A stretch of DNA of 17,704 nucleotides from Flavobacteriales bacterium UBA6165 (GTDB taxonomy: Bacteria > Bacteroidota > Bacteroidia > Flavobacteriales_D > Crocinitomicaceae): NCBI GenBank assembly GCA_002422285.1, contig DIUF01000090.1, forward strand, positions 1-17,704, given 5' to 3'. Position numbers and translations under genes: made by a program. A model generated the notes under the pieces. The model searched no databases, was not told the DNA's origin, and was given only the letters and a program-made list of their open reading frames with translations. Numbering within the stretch: the first letter of the stretch is position 1; each line of letters opens with the position of its first letter. Below, piece by piece: positions 6,992 through 14,521 of this stretch.

Positions 6992-7339
6992 ATGACGAAG
7001 CAATTAAAACTGTTCTTTTTGGCCTCATGCCTTTTTATAATAGGTTCAATAGGCCTATTCGCGTTTACAAATGGTGAGCCAAAGACATTCGTTTTTCACA
7101 AGGAGATGACGCAAAATGATGTAGATGACTTGGTGAAAAAAATGAATAAGGAGCGAATGAAAGTAAAGTTTCATCAGCTGAAATTCAATGAACAAGGCGA
7201 ACTTTCTTCCATATGTGCCACCATCAAGTATGGTTCAAATATGGTGCGCTTTTCGACAGATTGTGTAGGCAAAATCTACATTCAAAAGTCTTTTATGCAT
7301 TTAAACGTTATCATGGACGGCGAATCAGCATCGGATTGA
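6992..7339 (+). CDS. Small exported protein of unknown function
   Basis: A 115-residue protein that starts with a classical signal peptide: KQLK, then a hydrophobic stretch LFFLASCLFIIGSIGLFAF, with cleavage likely near residue 25. The mature part of about 90 residues has the pattern NDVDDLVKKMNKERMKVKFH...LKFNEQGELSSICATIKYG. It recalls a small alpha/beta repeat I associate with secreted regions of Bacteroidetes M56/BlaR1-type peptidases, but here it stands alone. That resemblance is from memory and weak. Two Cys in the mature part (in SSICAT and STDCVG) could form a disulfide. A frame starting with TTG at 6956 would add 12 residues, but it lies inside the terminator and upstream of the promoter -7 box, so ATG 6992 is preferred. 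PGI/PMI follows 33 nt later and may be co-transcribed. Confidence 0.72.
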   Translation: MTKQLKLFFLASCLFIIGSIGLFAFTNGEPKTFVFHKEMTQNDVDDLVKKMNKERMKVKFHQLKFNEQGELSSICATIKYGSNMVRFSTDCVGKIYIQKSFMHLNVIMDGESASD

Positions 7340-7372
7340 TTTAATGATTAATTTTGTCAATAAATTATCCTT

Positions 7373-8392
7373 ATGTCAAAATCTGCTGCATTTCAATTGA
7401 TGAATGATTTAATTCTCGATTTTTCAAATCATTTACGAACCGCTTTGTCGTTGGCTTCCCATGTTGATTTGGAGAAACCTGAAGTTGATTTCAAAAATGT
7501 ACTTATCCTAGGGATGGGAGGATCAGGAATTGGTGGCGCGATTGTAAAGAATTGGATAGCAGATGATATTTCAATTCCTGTTCAGGTAGCCAACGATTAC
7601 CAAATTCCAGCATATGTAGATCAAGACACACTTGTAATAGCATCTTCTTATTCTGGAAACACGGAAGAAACCATGATGGCTTTAAACGAGGCTTTGGAAA
7701 GAAACGTAAGCGTAATAGCAATTACTTCTGGGGGCAAATTGGAGAAGTTTTGTAGAGAGAACAATTTCCCAGTTTTTGTAGTACCCGGAGGTAATCCTCC
7801 GCGTGCGTCTTTGGGTTATTCTTTGGCAACATTATGTGCTGTTTTTGAGAAGTTGGAATTGGTAACCAATCGTTATACCGCTATGATTGAACGCGCTGGA
7901 GCTCTGCTTGAAGCCGAAAGGGAAAGTCTTCAAACAATGGGTATGGAGGTTGCTAAATTCATGTTTAAAAGAACACCAATTTTTTACTCCACACCGCATA
8001 TGGAGGGCTTAGCTATCCGCTGTCGTCAGCAGATTAACGAAAACTCAAAAGGTTTGGCTTGGCAAAGTGTTGTGCCTGAAATGAATCACAATGAGTTGTT
8101 GGGATGGACAGGTGGTAATGCATCCTTTGCCCCAATATTTTTGCTTTCTCAATATGAGTTCAATAGAAATTTGAAGCGCATTGAGATGACCAAAGAAGAA
8201 ATCTCTTCTCGTGGCAGCTCTTCTATGACCTTCGTGGGCAAGGGTGAAAGCTTGGTTGAGGAAACCATTTATTTAATGCATATTTTGGACTGGGCATCGC
8301 TTTATTTAGCTGATTTGAATGGTCAAGACCCAGTGGCTATTCCTGTTATTGATAAATTAAAAGCTGCGTTAGACAGTTTTGCAAATGAATAA
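7373..8392 (+). CDS. Bifunctional phosphoglucose/phosphomannose isomerase (SIS domain)
   Basis: Interconverts fructose-6-phosphate with glucose-6-phosphate and with mannose-6-phosphate, in the cytosol. At 339 residues it fits the archaeal/bacterial PGI/PMI family rather than classical PGI (about 450-550 residues). Visible features are the N-terminal SIS motif MGGSGIGG (48-55), the phosphosugar-binding SSYSGNTEE (91-99), and PRASLGYSLA. Glu223 (in INENSK) and His239 (in PEMNHNE) are spaced 16 residues apart, exactly as the catalytic Glu203/His219 pair I recall for the Pyrobaculum aerophilum enzyme, so the active site appears intact. It heads a compact six-gene run. A TAATTTTG at 7349-7356 could serve as a -7 box, but without a -33 partner; readthrough from the preceding gene is also possible. 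lipB overlaps its last 8 bases. Confidence 0.9.
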   Translation: MSKSAAFQLMNDLILDFSNHLRTALSLASHVDLEKPEVDFKNVLILGMGGSGIGGAIVKNWIADDISIPVQVANDYQIPAYVDQDTLVIASSYSGNTEETMMALNEALERNVSVIAITSGGKLEKFCRENNFPVFVVPGGNPPRASLGYSLATLCAVFEKLELVTNRYTAMIERAGALLEAERESLQTMGMEVAKFMFKRTPIFYSTPHMEGLAIRCRQQINENSKGLAWQSVVPEMNHNELLGWTGGNASFAPIFLLSQYEFNRNLKRIEMTKEEISSRGSSSMTFVGKGESLVEETIYLMHILDWASLYLADLNGQDPVAIPVIDKLKAALDSFANE

Positions 8393-9092
8393 ATCTGTTC
8401 ATGTTCGCGACCTCGGTCTGATTGACTACAAAGAGGCTTGGGATTATCAAGAAGCGCTTTTCAAAGATATTATTGATTTGAAGATTGAAAATCGCAATGC
8501 TGGGACCAATCTGTCGACTCAAAACTACTTGCTTTTCTGTGAGCATCCTCATGTGTACACCTTGGGTAAAAGTGGCGACGAGAATCACTTACTCTTGAAC
8601 GCTGATAAATTGGCTGAACACAAGGCGACTTACTATAAAATCAACAGAGGAGGAGATATTACTTATCATGGTCCCGGACAATTGGTCGTTTACCCAATTT
8701 TGGATTTAGACAATTTTTTCACCGACATCCATAAATATCTTCGTTTTTTAGAGGAAACGGTAATCCGAACTTTGAAGCATTATGGCATTCAAGGCGAACG
8801 TTTTGACGGTTTAACAGGCGTGTGGCTCGACCCAAACACGTCGCGTGCAAGAAAAATTTGTGCGTTTGGCGTTAAATCTTCGCGTTGGGTAACCATGCAT
8901 GGAATTGGTTTTAACGTGAATTCTGATTTGAGTTATTTCAATCATATCATCCCATGCGGTATCGACGACAAAGCAGTAACATCTGTGCAGCAAGAAATTG
9001 GTCGTGAGGTAGATATGGAAGAAATAAAATCCATACTTTTGAAGGAAATGGCAGATTTGTTTAATTTTCAAAACTTGGAGTATGGCGCGTAA
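8385..9092 (+). CDS. lipB: Octanoyl-[acyl-carrier-protein]:protein N-octanoyltransferase
   Basis: Transfers octanoate from acyl carrier protein to lipoyl domains (E2 subunits, GcvH), the first step of lipoate synthesis before LipA. At 235 residues it has normal family length. The family signature RGGDITYHGPGQLVVYPI is present. The catalytic pair is visible: Lys157 in KICAFGVKSS and Cys191 in IIPCGI, with the conserved TMHGIGFNVN between them. The ATG at 8385 lies within the end of the PGI/PMI gene (8-nt overlap) and begins MNKSVHVRDLG; an in-frame TTG two codons upstream is less likely. The following hydrolase start overlaps its end by 11 nt, so these genes are almost certainly co-translated. 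lipA is not in the window. Confidence 0.96.
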   Translation: MNKSVHVRDLGLIDYKEAWDYQEALFKDIIDLKIENRNAGTNLSTQNYLLFCEHPHVYTLGKSGDENHLLLNADKLAEHKATYYKINRGGDITYHGPGQLVVYPILDLDNFFTDIHKYLRFLEETVIRTLKHYGIQGERFDGLTGVWLDPNTSRARKICAFGVKSSRWVTMHGIGFNVNSDLSYFNHIIPCGIDDKAVTSVQQEIGREVDMEEIKSILLKEMADLFNFQNLEYGA

Positions 9093-10320
9093 ATCTAAAA
9101 TCCGATCATTTTTCAAAGGCTTTATTTGGTTTTTGCTCATTGTAATTGTTGGCTTCAATGTGTATTTGGCAATTTCTGACCGCTTTTATTTTTATCAAGC
9201 AGTTGCCAAAACATATTTTGTTGGGCAAGCAGGACCTGGTATTTACGACTTAGATTATTTCCCCTACCACACCATTGATGCCGCAGCCAAACCAAGTGTT
9301 TTCCATCACTTTGGTCGTGAAGCATCCTTAAACGATGCTGAACGCGCTTATTTGGATAGCCTGCAAACAACATCTTTCTTGGTGATGCGCAACGATACCA
9401 TTTTATTGGAATATTATGCCAATGACCACGATGAGACGATGGTTTCCAATTCTTTTTCAACTGCTAAATCTGTTGTGAGTTTGTTATTAGCAATTGCCGT
9501 TGAAGATGGTTTTATCAAAAGTTTCGACGAACCAGTTGCCAACTATCTCTCTGAGTTCAACAACACCGAGAAAAAAGGGGTTACAATCAGACATTTGCTC
9601 ACCATGAGTTCAGGCTTGGAATGGTCAGAAAGTGGTGGAAATCCTTTCACAGATAATGCGGAAGCCTATTATGGAACGGATTTAAGAAAATTGGTTTTGA
9701 GCAAAAAACCGATTCGCAAACCGGGTGAGATGTTTGAATATACAAGCATGAGCACGCAAGTGTTGTGTTACGTTTTAGAAGCTGCAACCAAAAAACCGAT
9801 GGGCGATTATTTCCAAGAGCGTTTGTGGCGCCGAATTGGCAGTGAAAATGATGCTTATTGGAGTAAAGAATCTGAAGATGGCGATTTTAAGGCTTATTGC
9901 TGTATGTATCTCACAACGCGCGATTATGGACGTTTGGGCTTGTTGATTTTGAATAACGGAAAATACAAGGGAGAGCAAATTATTCCTGAGTGGTATATGA
10001 ACGAAGCTTTTGTGCCTAATACAAAATTGAACACTTTCCAAGACGAACCCAACCAGCGCTACAGTTTGCATTGGTGGGTTGTACCTGGCGATGGAGATAC
10101 TTTGCGTTATGCCCGTGGAATCAATGGACAATATGTAATGGTAGTGCCCTCGAAGAATTTGGTTGTCGTAAGAACGGGTCATAAAAGAACACCTGATGTT
10201 ACAGATAAAACAAAGTTAAAAACAGATCAAGTGGGTCCGTTCCGTCATCAAATCGGACACCCAACAGATGTTTTTGAGTATTTACAAATAGCATTTCGCA
10301 TAGCTGAATCTGCGAAATAG
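9082..10320 (+). CDS. Membrane-anchored serine hydrolase, class C beta-lactamase fold
   Basis: A 412-residue protein with an N-terminal membrane segment (about 11-31, FKGFIWFLLIVIVGFNVYLAI) and a periplasmic beta-lactamase/penicillin-binding fold. The nucleophile motif is S126-T-A-K129 and the second motif Y220-T-S (the Y-x-N equivalent). HLLTMSSGLEW is the typical conserved stretch after the catalytic helix. YGRLGLLILNNGKYKGEQIIP and HWWVVPGDGD occur downstream, as in Bacteroidetes 6-aminohexanoate-dimer-hydrolase/EstB-like proteins. The third motif (KTG/HxG) is not obvious; ARGINGQ near residue 350 is the likely counterpart. Substrate cannot be told: esterase, peptidase or amidase activities all occur in the family, and a resistance role is unlikely. 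It overlaps lipB by 11 nt. Confidence 0.88.
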   Translation: MARKSKIRSFFKGFIWFLLIVIVGFNVYLAISDRFYFYQAVAKTYFVGQAGPGIYDLDYFPYHTIDAAAKPSVFHHFGREASLNDAERAYLDSLQTTSFLVMRNDTILLEYYANDHDETMVSNSFSTAKSVVSLLLAIAVEDGFIKSFDEPVANYLSEFNNTEKKGVTIRHLLTMSSGLEWSESGGNPFTDNAEAYYGTDLRKLVLSKKPIRKPGEMFEYTSMSTQVLCYVLEAATKKPMGDYFQERLWRRIGSENDAYWSKESEDGDFKAYCCMYLTTRDYGRLGLLILNNGKYKGEQIIPEWYMNEAFVPNTKLNTFQDEPNQRYSLHWWVVPGDGDTLRYARGINGQYVMVVPSKNLVVVRTGHKRTPDVTDKTKLKTDQVGPFRHQIGHPTDVFEYLQIAFRIAESAK

Positions 10321-10331
10321 AGGATAAATTC

Positions 10332-10742
10332 ATGAAAGAGTATTTAAAAAGTAATCCTGCTGAAGGCGTTAGCGTTGCCATTGTGGTAGATTTAAACGAG
10401 GAGAATGCCGAGCAACATTATGTGTTTTTAATCAATGAACGCAATGATGATTTGAAAGGCTGTATGGTTGTTTCTCGTGGTTATGGTGAAAATTTAAAGT
10501 CGGGGGAAAAAATCGAAACTTCTGTTTTGCGCCATGTGGTGGATGAGTTGCCAGCGAATTCATTTGTAAAGATTGAGCCCATAATGCCTGAATTGTTTGG
10601 ATTAAATAACGAATATTGGGTAAGTTTTTGGATAGATGAGGTGATGTACGACAAACGATATATATTTTTGCCGGAAAGTATTAAACAAGAAAATTTGGTG
10701 GCTATCCCCATCATGCAAAAAAATGGCGTTTTGATACGCTAA
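10332..10742 (+). CDS. Conserved hypothetical protein, 136 residues
   Basis: I do not recognise a named domain. It is a soluble, probably cytosolic protein with no signal peptide or membrane segment. An N-terminal half with alternating strands (SVAIVVDLNEEN, HYVFLINERNDD) is followed by FVKIEPIMPELFGLNNEYWVSFWID and a tail LPESIKQENLVAIPIMQKNGVLIR. The ordered alternation of hydrophobic and polar residues and its place in a tight operon argue that it is a real gene. It starts 11 nt after the hydrolase stop and ends 20 nt before purD. Codon usage looks like that of its neighbours. No function is assigned. Confidence 0.8.
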   Translation: MKEYLKSNPAEGVSVAIVVDLNEENAEQHYVFLINERNDDLKGCMVVSRGYGENLKSGEKIETSVLRHVVDELPANSFVKIEPIMPELFGLNNEYWVSFWIDEVMYDKRYIFLPESIKQENLVAIPIMQKNGVLIR

Positions 10743-10762
10743 AATCGCAAAAGCATATAACA

Positions 10763-12037
10763 ATGAAGGTATTACTATTAGGATCAGGGGGCAGAGAGCA
10801 CGCATTAAGTTGGAAAATTACACAAAGCTCGAATTTAGAGGAATTGTATATAGCACCAGGAAATGCTGGAACGCGTTTGCACGGCATCAATGTAGAGATG
10901 AAAGCAACGGATTTTGAAGGCATTAAAAATTTTATTATTGATAAGAAGATTGAACTTGTAGTCGTTGGCCCTGAAGACCCATTGGTGCTAGGCGTTCGTG
11001 ATTTCCTAGAATCTCAACCTGAAACCAAACATGTGCATATCATTGGCCCAGGGAAATTGGGGGCGCAATTAGAAGGCAGCAAGGATTTCTCCAAGAAATT
11101 CATGATGAAATACAATATTCCAACGGCTAAATACAACACCTTCGATAAAAAAAGTTTAGAGGCAGGTTACGCTTTTTTGGACAAACTGAAGGCGCCTTAT
11201 GTTTTGAAAGCTGATGGCTTAGCTGCTGGAAAAGGCGTGCTAATCATTGAAGATGTCAAAGAGGCCAAAAAGGAACTCAAAAACATGTTGGTTTCCAAAA
11301 AATTCGGTGACGCCAGCAAGCGCGTGGTGATTGAAGAGTTTTTGAAGGGAATTGAAATGTCTGTTTTCGTTTTGACGGACGGACATTCATACAAAATTCT
11401 ACCCGAAGCCAAGGATTACAAGCGTATTGGCGAAGGTGATACTGGACTGAATACTGGAGGCATGGGGGCTGTTTCTCCGGTGCCATTTGCAACTGCCGAT
11501 TTGATGGATAAAATTGAAACTCGTATTGTAAAACCAACAATCAAAGGATTACAAGCTGAAGGTATAGATTATAAGGGATTTGTGTTCATTGGTTTGATGA
11601 TTGTGAAAAATGAGCCTTATGTGATTGAATACAACTGTCGCATGGGTGACCCTGAAACAGAGGTGGTGATGCCGCGTATCAAATCTGATATTTTGGACTT
11701 GTTTGAAGGTGTTTACACGGAAACTTTGTCCGAGCGCGATTTGGAATTTGATCCAAGAACAGCTGCCACGGTGATGATGGTTGCTGGCGGTTATCCTGAA
11801 GATTATGCCAAAGGACACACCATTTTCGGACTCAACGAGGTGCATGGAAGTCAAGTTTTTCATGCGGGCACAAGCAGCGACGGTCCGGTGGTGAAAACAA
11901 ACGGGGGTCGTGTGTTGGCGATTACATCCTTGGCTAAAGATTTGACACTTGCACTCGAACGTAGTTATGCCAATGCCGATATCATCAAATACGAAGGCGC
12001 GTATTACCGAAGGGATATCGGAAAAGATTTGCAATAA
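10763..12037 (+). CDS. purD: Phosphoribosylamine--glycine ligase (GAR synthetase)
   Basis: Catalyses ATP-dependent joining of phosphoribosylamine and glycine, step 2 of de novo purine synthesis. At 424 residues it is standard length. Motifs in order: N-terminal GSGGREHALSWKI, VVGPEDPLVLGV, then the ATP-grasp domain with GSKDFSKKFM, VLKADGLAAGKGV, VIEEFLKGIEMSVF, NTGGMGAVSPVPF and the metal/phosphate-binding YNCRMGDPETEVVMPR, and a C-terminal region with VMMVAGGYPEDYAKG. All expected segments are present. The gene lies between a hypothetical protein and a CNNM-family protein (3-nt gap after it), so it is expressed as part of the operon rather than with other pur genes. I see no PurR-like operator or purine riboswitch in the 20 nt upstream. 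Confidence 0.97.
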   Translation: MKVLLLGSGGREHALSWKITQSSNLEELYIAPGNAGTRLHGINVEMKATDFEGIKNFIIDKKIELVVVGPEDPLVLGVRDFLESQPETKHVHIIGPGKLGAQLEGSKDFSKKFMMKYNIPTAKYNTFDKKSLEAGYAFLDKLKAPYVLKADGLAAGKGVLIIEDVKEAKKELKNMLVSKKFGDASKRVVIEEFLKGIEMSVFVLTDGHSYKILPEAKDYKRIGEGDTGLNTGGMGAVSPVPFATADLMDKIETRIVKPTIKGLQAEGIDYKGFVFIGLMIVKNEPYVIEYNCRMGDPETEVVMPRIKSDILDLFEGVYTETLSERDLEFDPRTAATVMMVAGGYPEDYAKGHTIFGLNEVHGSQVFHAGTSSDGPVVKTNGGRVLAITSLAKDLTLALERSYANADIIKYEGAYYRRDIGKDLQ

Positions 12038-12040
12038 AAT

Positions 12041-13303
12041 ATGGACGACCCGAGTAGTTATATCGTAATATTTGTCACGCTTGTTTTTTCGGCGTTTTTC
12101 TCTGGTAGCGAAATTGCCTACGTGGCCGCCAATAGATTAAAAATCGAGGTGGACAACAACGCAGGTAAATTGTCTGGTAAAATTCTTTCAAGATTTTTGA
12201 AATACCCAGATAGATTTATTTCTACCATGCTCATAGGCAACAACATAGCGCTTGTTATTTATGGAATGTATTTTGCCGATTTGGTCAATCAGCCTTTGTT
12301 TTATGTCTTTGGCAATGAGGCTTTGGTGGTTTTGTTTCAAACGTTATTGGCTACCATTTTGATTTTGGTTACAGCCGAATTTTTGCCTAAGGTTTTCTTT
12401 CAAATCAACCCAAATTCTATTTTGAATGTGGTTGCCATTCCACTTTTTGTGCTCTACATTATTTTGTTTATTCCTACCGAATTTGTTTTATCTCTGGCAC
12501 GGTTGTTTCTGCGTTTAATGGGTATCAAACCTGAAAAGACTGAACAAGTATTTACCAAAGTGGATTTGTTGCATTTTGTGCAAGATGCCAATGAACGTAT
12601 TGCGCACAATTCCGACATCGATCACGAAATCAAATTTCTACAAAATGCACTCGATTTTTCAAAGATTCGTGTACGCGATTGTATGGTGCCTCGAACTGAA
12701 ATTGAGGCTTTGGACATTGAAACGGACATAGAAGTTTTGCGTACCAAATTCATTGAAACGGGACTTTCAAAAATTTTGATTTACCGCGAAGACATCGATC
12801 ACGTGATTGGTTATGTGCATTCATTCGATTTGTTTAAAAAACCGAGCTCTGTGAAGCAAATTTTACTGCCAATTTCCGTAATTCCTGAAGCCATGCCAAG
12901 CAAGCAGTTGATGGAATTATTTGCTCGACAATCGGGGAATATTGCAATTGTGGTTGATGAATTTGGCGGCACATCGGGCTTGATTACCATCGAAGACTTG
13001 GTTGAAGAGATTTTTGGTGAAATTGAAGATGAACACGACAAAGAAGACTGGGTAGAAGAACAAATAAGCGAAAATCATTTCTTGCTCAGCGCACGTCATG
13101 AGGTTGATTATCTCAATGAATCATACGCGTTTAATCTCCCAGAAAGTGAGGAATATGATACACTTGGTGGTATGATTTTGCATTATTTGGAGCGCATACC
13201 AGAGAAGGGCGACTTATTAGAACTTGATGAGTTAGGACTGCAACTAGAAATCACTCAGGTAACTGACCGCCGCATTGAGTTGGTGGAGGTTAGACGAGTT
13301 TAG
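12041..13303 (+). CDS. CNNM/CBS/CorC-HlyC domain membrane protein (HlyC/CorC, GldE-like)
   Basis: A 420-residue protein of the hemolysin-C/CorC family, related to CNNM Mg2+ transporters. The N-terminal CNNM (DUF21) part has membrane segments near 7-25 (VIFVTLVFSAFFSGSEIAY), about 60-80, 92-113 and 125-150. The FFSGSEIA motif and FLPKVFF are typical of the family. A CBS pair follows at about 205-325 (RDCMVPRTEIEALD; NIAIVVDEFGGTSGLITIEDLVEEIFGEI), then a CorC_HlyC domain (about 345-420, DTLGGMILHYLERIPEKGD). Likely role: Mg2+/Co2+ homeostasis at the inner membrane. The Bacteroidetes gliding protein GldE has the same architecture, so that identity cannot be excluded. It is the last gene of the run; the heptamer repeat follows, and no clear terminator is visible. 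Confidence 0.88.
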   Translation: MDDPSSYIVIFVTLVFSAFFSGSEIAYVAANRLKIEVDNNAGKLSGKILSRFLKYPDRFISTMLIGNNIALVIYGMYFADLVNQPLFYVFGNEALVVLFQTLLATILILVTAEFLPKVFFQINPNSILNVVAIPLFVLYIILFIPTEFVLSLARLFLRLMGIKPEKTEQVFTKVDLLHFVQDANERIAHNSDIDHEIKFLQNALDFSKIRVRDCMVPRTEIEALDIETDIEVLRTKFIETGLSKILIYREDIDHVIGYVHSFDLFKKPSSVKQILLPISVIPEAMPSKQLMELFARQSGNIAIVVDEFGGTSGLITIEDLVEEIFGEIEDEHDKEDWVEEQISENHFLLSARHEVDYLNESYAFNLPESEEYDTLGGMILHYLERIPEKGDLLELDELGLQLEITQVTDRRIELVEVRRV

Positions 13304-13312
13304 TTAAAAGAC

Positions 13313-13435
13313 TTCTGGCTACTAGCGGCTAGTTACTAGCGAAAATCATTACTGTTTTTCTGTAATTTTACTCCTTCTACAAAATAGCCAGCAGCCAACA
13401 GCCAGCAGCCAGTCACCAGTCGCCAACAACCAAAT
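13313..13435. repeat. Heptamer-periodic intergenic repeat, split form
   Basis: Two arms made of degenerate 7-mers. The left arm (13313-13340) reads TTCTGGC, TACTAGC, GGCTAGT, TACTAGC. The right arm (13387-13435) reads GCCAGCA, GCCAACA, GCCAGCA, GCCAGTC, ACCAGTC, GCCAACA, ACCAAAT. The right units resemble the complement of the left ones, and an AT-rich 46-nt stretch separates the arms. It fills most of the 159-nt gap between two plus-strand genes and shares its building blocks with 15087-15150. Confidence 0.7.
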
Positions 13436-13441
13436 TAACCG

Positions 13442-13449
13442 TATCTTTG
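13442..13449 (+). promoter_or_regulatory. -7 box for the pseudouridine synthase gene
   Basis: TATCTTTG is a perfect TAnnTTTG, 13 nt before the ATG, so the 5' UTR would be only about 10 nt. No TTTG is seen 19-21 nt upstream, where the heptamer repeat ends. Confidence 0.55.
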
Positions 13450-13462
13450 TAAAAATTTTTCT

Positions 13463-14329
13463 ATGAGAGGTCCTAAAAAATCCGATAAACCTTCAAAACC
13501 TTCAAAACCCGCTAAGTCAGTTAAACCTCGTGCTTCCACTGGAAAGCCGAGCACAAAACCTAGTTTTCGAGGATCAAAAAAAACCAAAGTACCCGGTGAC
13601 CCATTGCCAAAAATGGATGCGGTTGACCAAAGATTGAATAAATATTTGTCGAATGCCGGTATTTGTTCGCGCCGTGAAGCGGATGTTTTAATACAGTCTG
13701 GAGCCATCAGTGTGAATGGCGTTATTGTAACTGAACTGGGCTTTAAAATCAAGCCGGGCGACAAAGTGCAATATGATGGAGACACAGTACATACAGATAA
13801 AAAGCGTTATATTTTGGTGAACAAACCCAAAGAGTTTGTGGTTTCTGCTGATGATACTTGGGGGAGAAAGTCATTGTACGATTTGTTGCGCAAAAAAGTA
13901 AAAGAAACCATTTATCCCGTTGGGCAGTTGGATCGCGATGCAACAGGCTTGATGTTTTATACCAACGACGGCGACTTATTCAAGAAGTTGGTTCACCCCG
14001 CAAAAATGGCGGTGAGTTTGTTTCATGTTACTTTAAACAAACCTTTTAATCTTGAGAAATTAGAGGATTTGAATAAAGGAAAATGGGATTTGGGTAATCG
14101 TGCAAAAGTACTTAAAGCGGAAATGGTCAATGACAGCAGGAACTTCGAAATTGGTCTTGAAATTAAAACTGACAATGGTAACGCTGTGCGTAAAATCTTC
14201 GAAAAACACGGTTACGAAGTAACCAAATTGGATCGTGTAATCTTCGCTGGACTTTCAAAGAAGGATTTGCCTAGAGGTTTTTTCAGAGATGTCACTGAAC
14301 AGGAATTGAGCTTCATGAGGATGTATTAG
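13463..14329 (+). CDS. Pseudouridine synthase, RsuA/RluB/E/F family, with basic N-terminal tail
   Basis: A 288-residue rRNA-type pseudouridine synthase. The first 45 residues are a Lys/Pro/Ser-rich low-complexity tail (KPSKPSKPAKSVKP), likely disordered and RNA-binding. An S4 RNA-binding domain follows (about 54-100: QRLNKYLSNAGICSRREADVLIQSG). The catalytic domain then has YILVNKPKEFV and PVGQLDRDATGLMFYTNDG with the catalytic Asp157, where most relatives read GRLDxxTxGL, so Gln replaces the usual Arg. It ends with VTKLDRVIFAGLSKKDLPRG. Target rRNA site (23S as for RluB/E/F, or 16S as for RsuA) cannot be decided from sequence alone; basic tails on an RluB-like core are common in Bacteroidetes. 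It is probably transcribed alone from the -7 box at 13442 and ended by the bidirectional terminator at 14360. Confidence 0.9.
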   Translation: MRGPKKSDKPSKPSKPAKSVKPRASTGKPSTKPSFRGSKKTKVPGDPLPKMDAVDQRLNKYLSNAGICSRREADVLIQSGAISVNGVIVTELGFKIKPGDKVQYDGDTVHTDKKRYILVNKPKEFVVSADDTWGRKSLYDLLRKKVKETIYPVGQLDRDATGLMFYTNDGDLFKKLVHPAKMAVSLFHVTLNKPFNLEKLEDLNKGKWDLGNRAKVLKAEMVNDSRNFEIGLEIKTDNGNAVRKIFEKHGYEVTKLDRVIFAGLSKKDLPRGFFRDVTEQELSFMRMY

Positions 14330-14359
14330 GTCCTTATATCTCGTATGTATTTCCCACAA

Positions 14360-14393
14360 AAAAACCGCTCATTCTTTCAAATAAGCGGTTTTT
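14360..14393. terminator. Bidirectional intrinsic terminator between convergent genes
   Basis: AAAAACCGCT (14360-14369) pairs with AGCGGTTTTT (14384-14393) around a 14-nt loop. T follows on the plus strand, and the forward A run 14358-14364 gives a U tract on the minus strand. It can therefore serve both the pseudouridine synthase transcript and the DUF6952 transcript. Confidence 0.88.
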
Positions 14394-14401
14394 AAATTTC
14401 T

Positions 14402-14507
14402 ACCCGAGTGTGGTCGTTTTAAAGTTTATCAATAACCTTTCATGGCGGAGATTGATGTTTTGTGGTGACTAAGTATATGTTTGATTAAAAACGTCACAAC
14501 ACTCGGG
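14402..14507. repeat. Long imperfect inverted repeat between convergent genes (possible structured RNA)
   Basis: ACCCGAGTGT (14402-14411) pairs with ACACTCGGGT (14498-14507), and CGTTTT (14415-14420) with AAAACG (14488-14493), with a small internal loop between these helices. The 67-nt interior can form another helix, ATCAAT (14429-14434) with ATTGAT (14451-14456). GTGGTGAC (14462-14469) can alternatively pair with GTCACAAC (14493-14500) at 7 of 8 positions. The gap 14330-14521 holds only this and the terminator; I see no gene in it. Confidence 0.6.
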
Positions 14508-14521
14508 TTTTGGAGAAAACA

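Noticed and set aside
7349..7356. TAATTTTG as a promoter for PGI/PMI
   Set aside because: It matches the -7 consensus but has no -33 partner, and the sequence is AT-rich. Co-transcription with the gene before it is equally likely.
13347..13366. ATTAC/GTAAT hairpin followed by TTTTA as the terminator of the six-gene run
   Set aside because: Only 5 AT-rich base pairs with a 9-nt loop and a short T run. Too weak to call.
14345..14395. Short plus-strand ORF (about 16 codons) overlapping the bidirectional terminator
   Set aside because: It lies mostly in the terminator stem, with no promoter or start context of its own.
14402..14507. Inverted repeat as a MITE with target-site duplication
   Set aside because: The flanks (ATTTCT on the left, TTTGGA on the right) show no direct duplication, and no transposase is nearby. 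Kept as a possible structured RNA rather than called as a mobile element.
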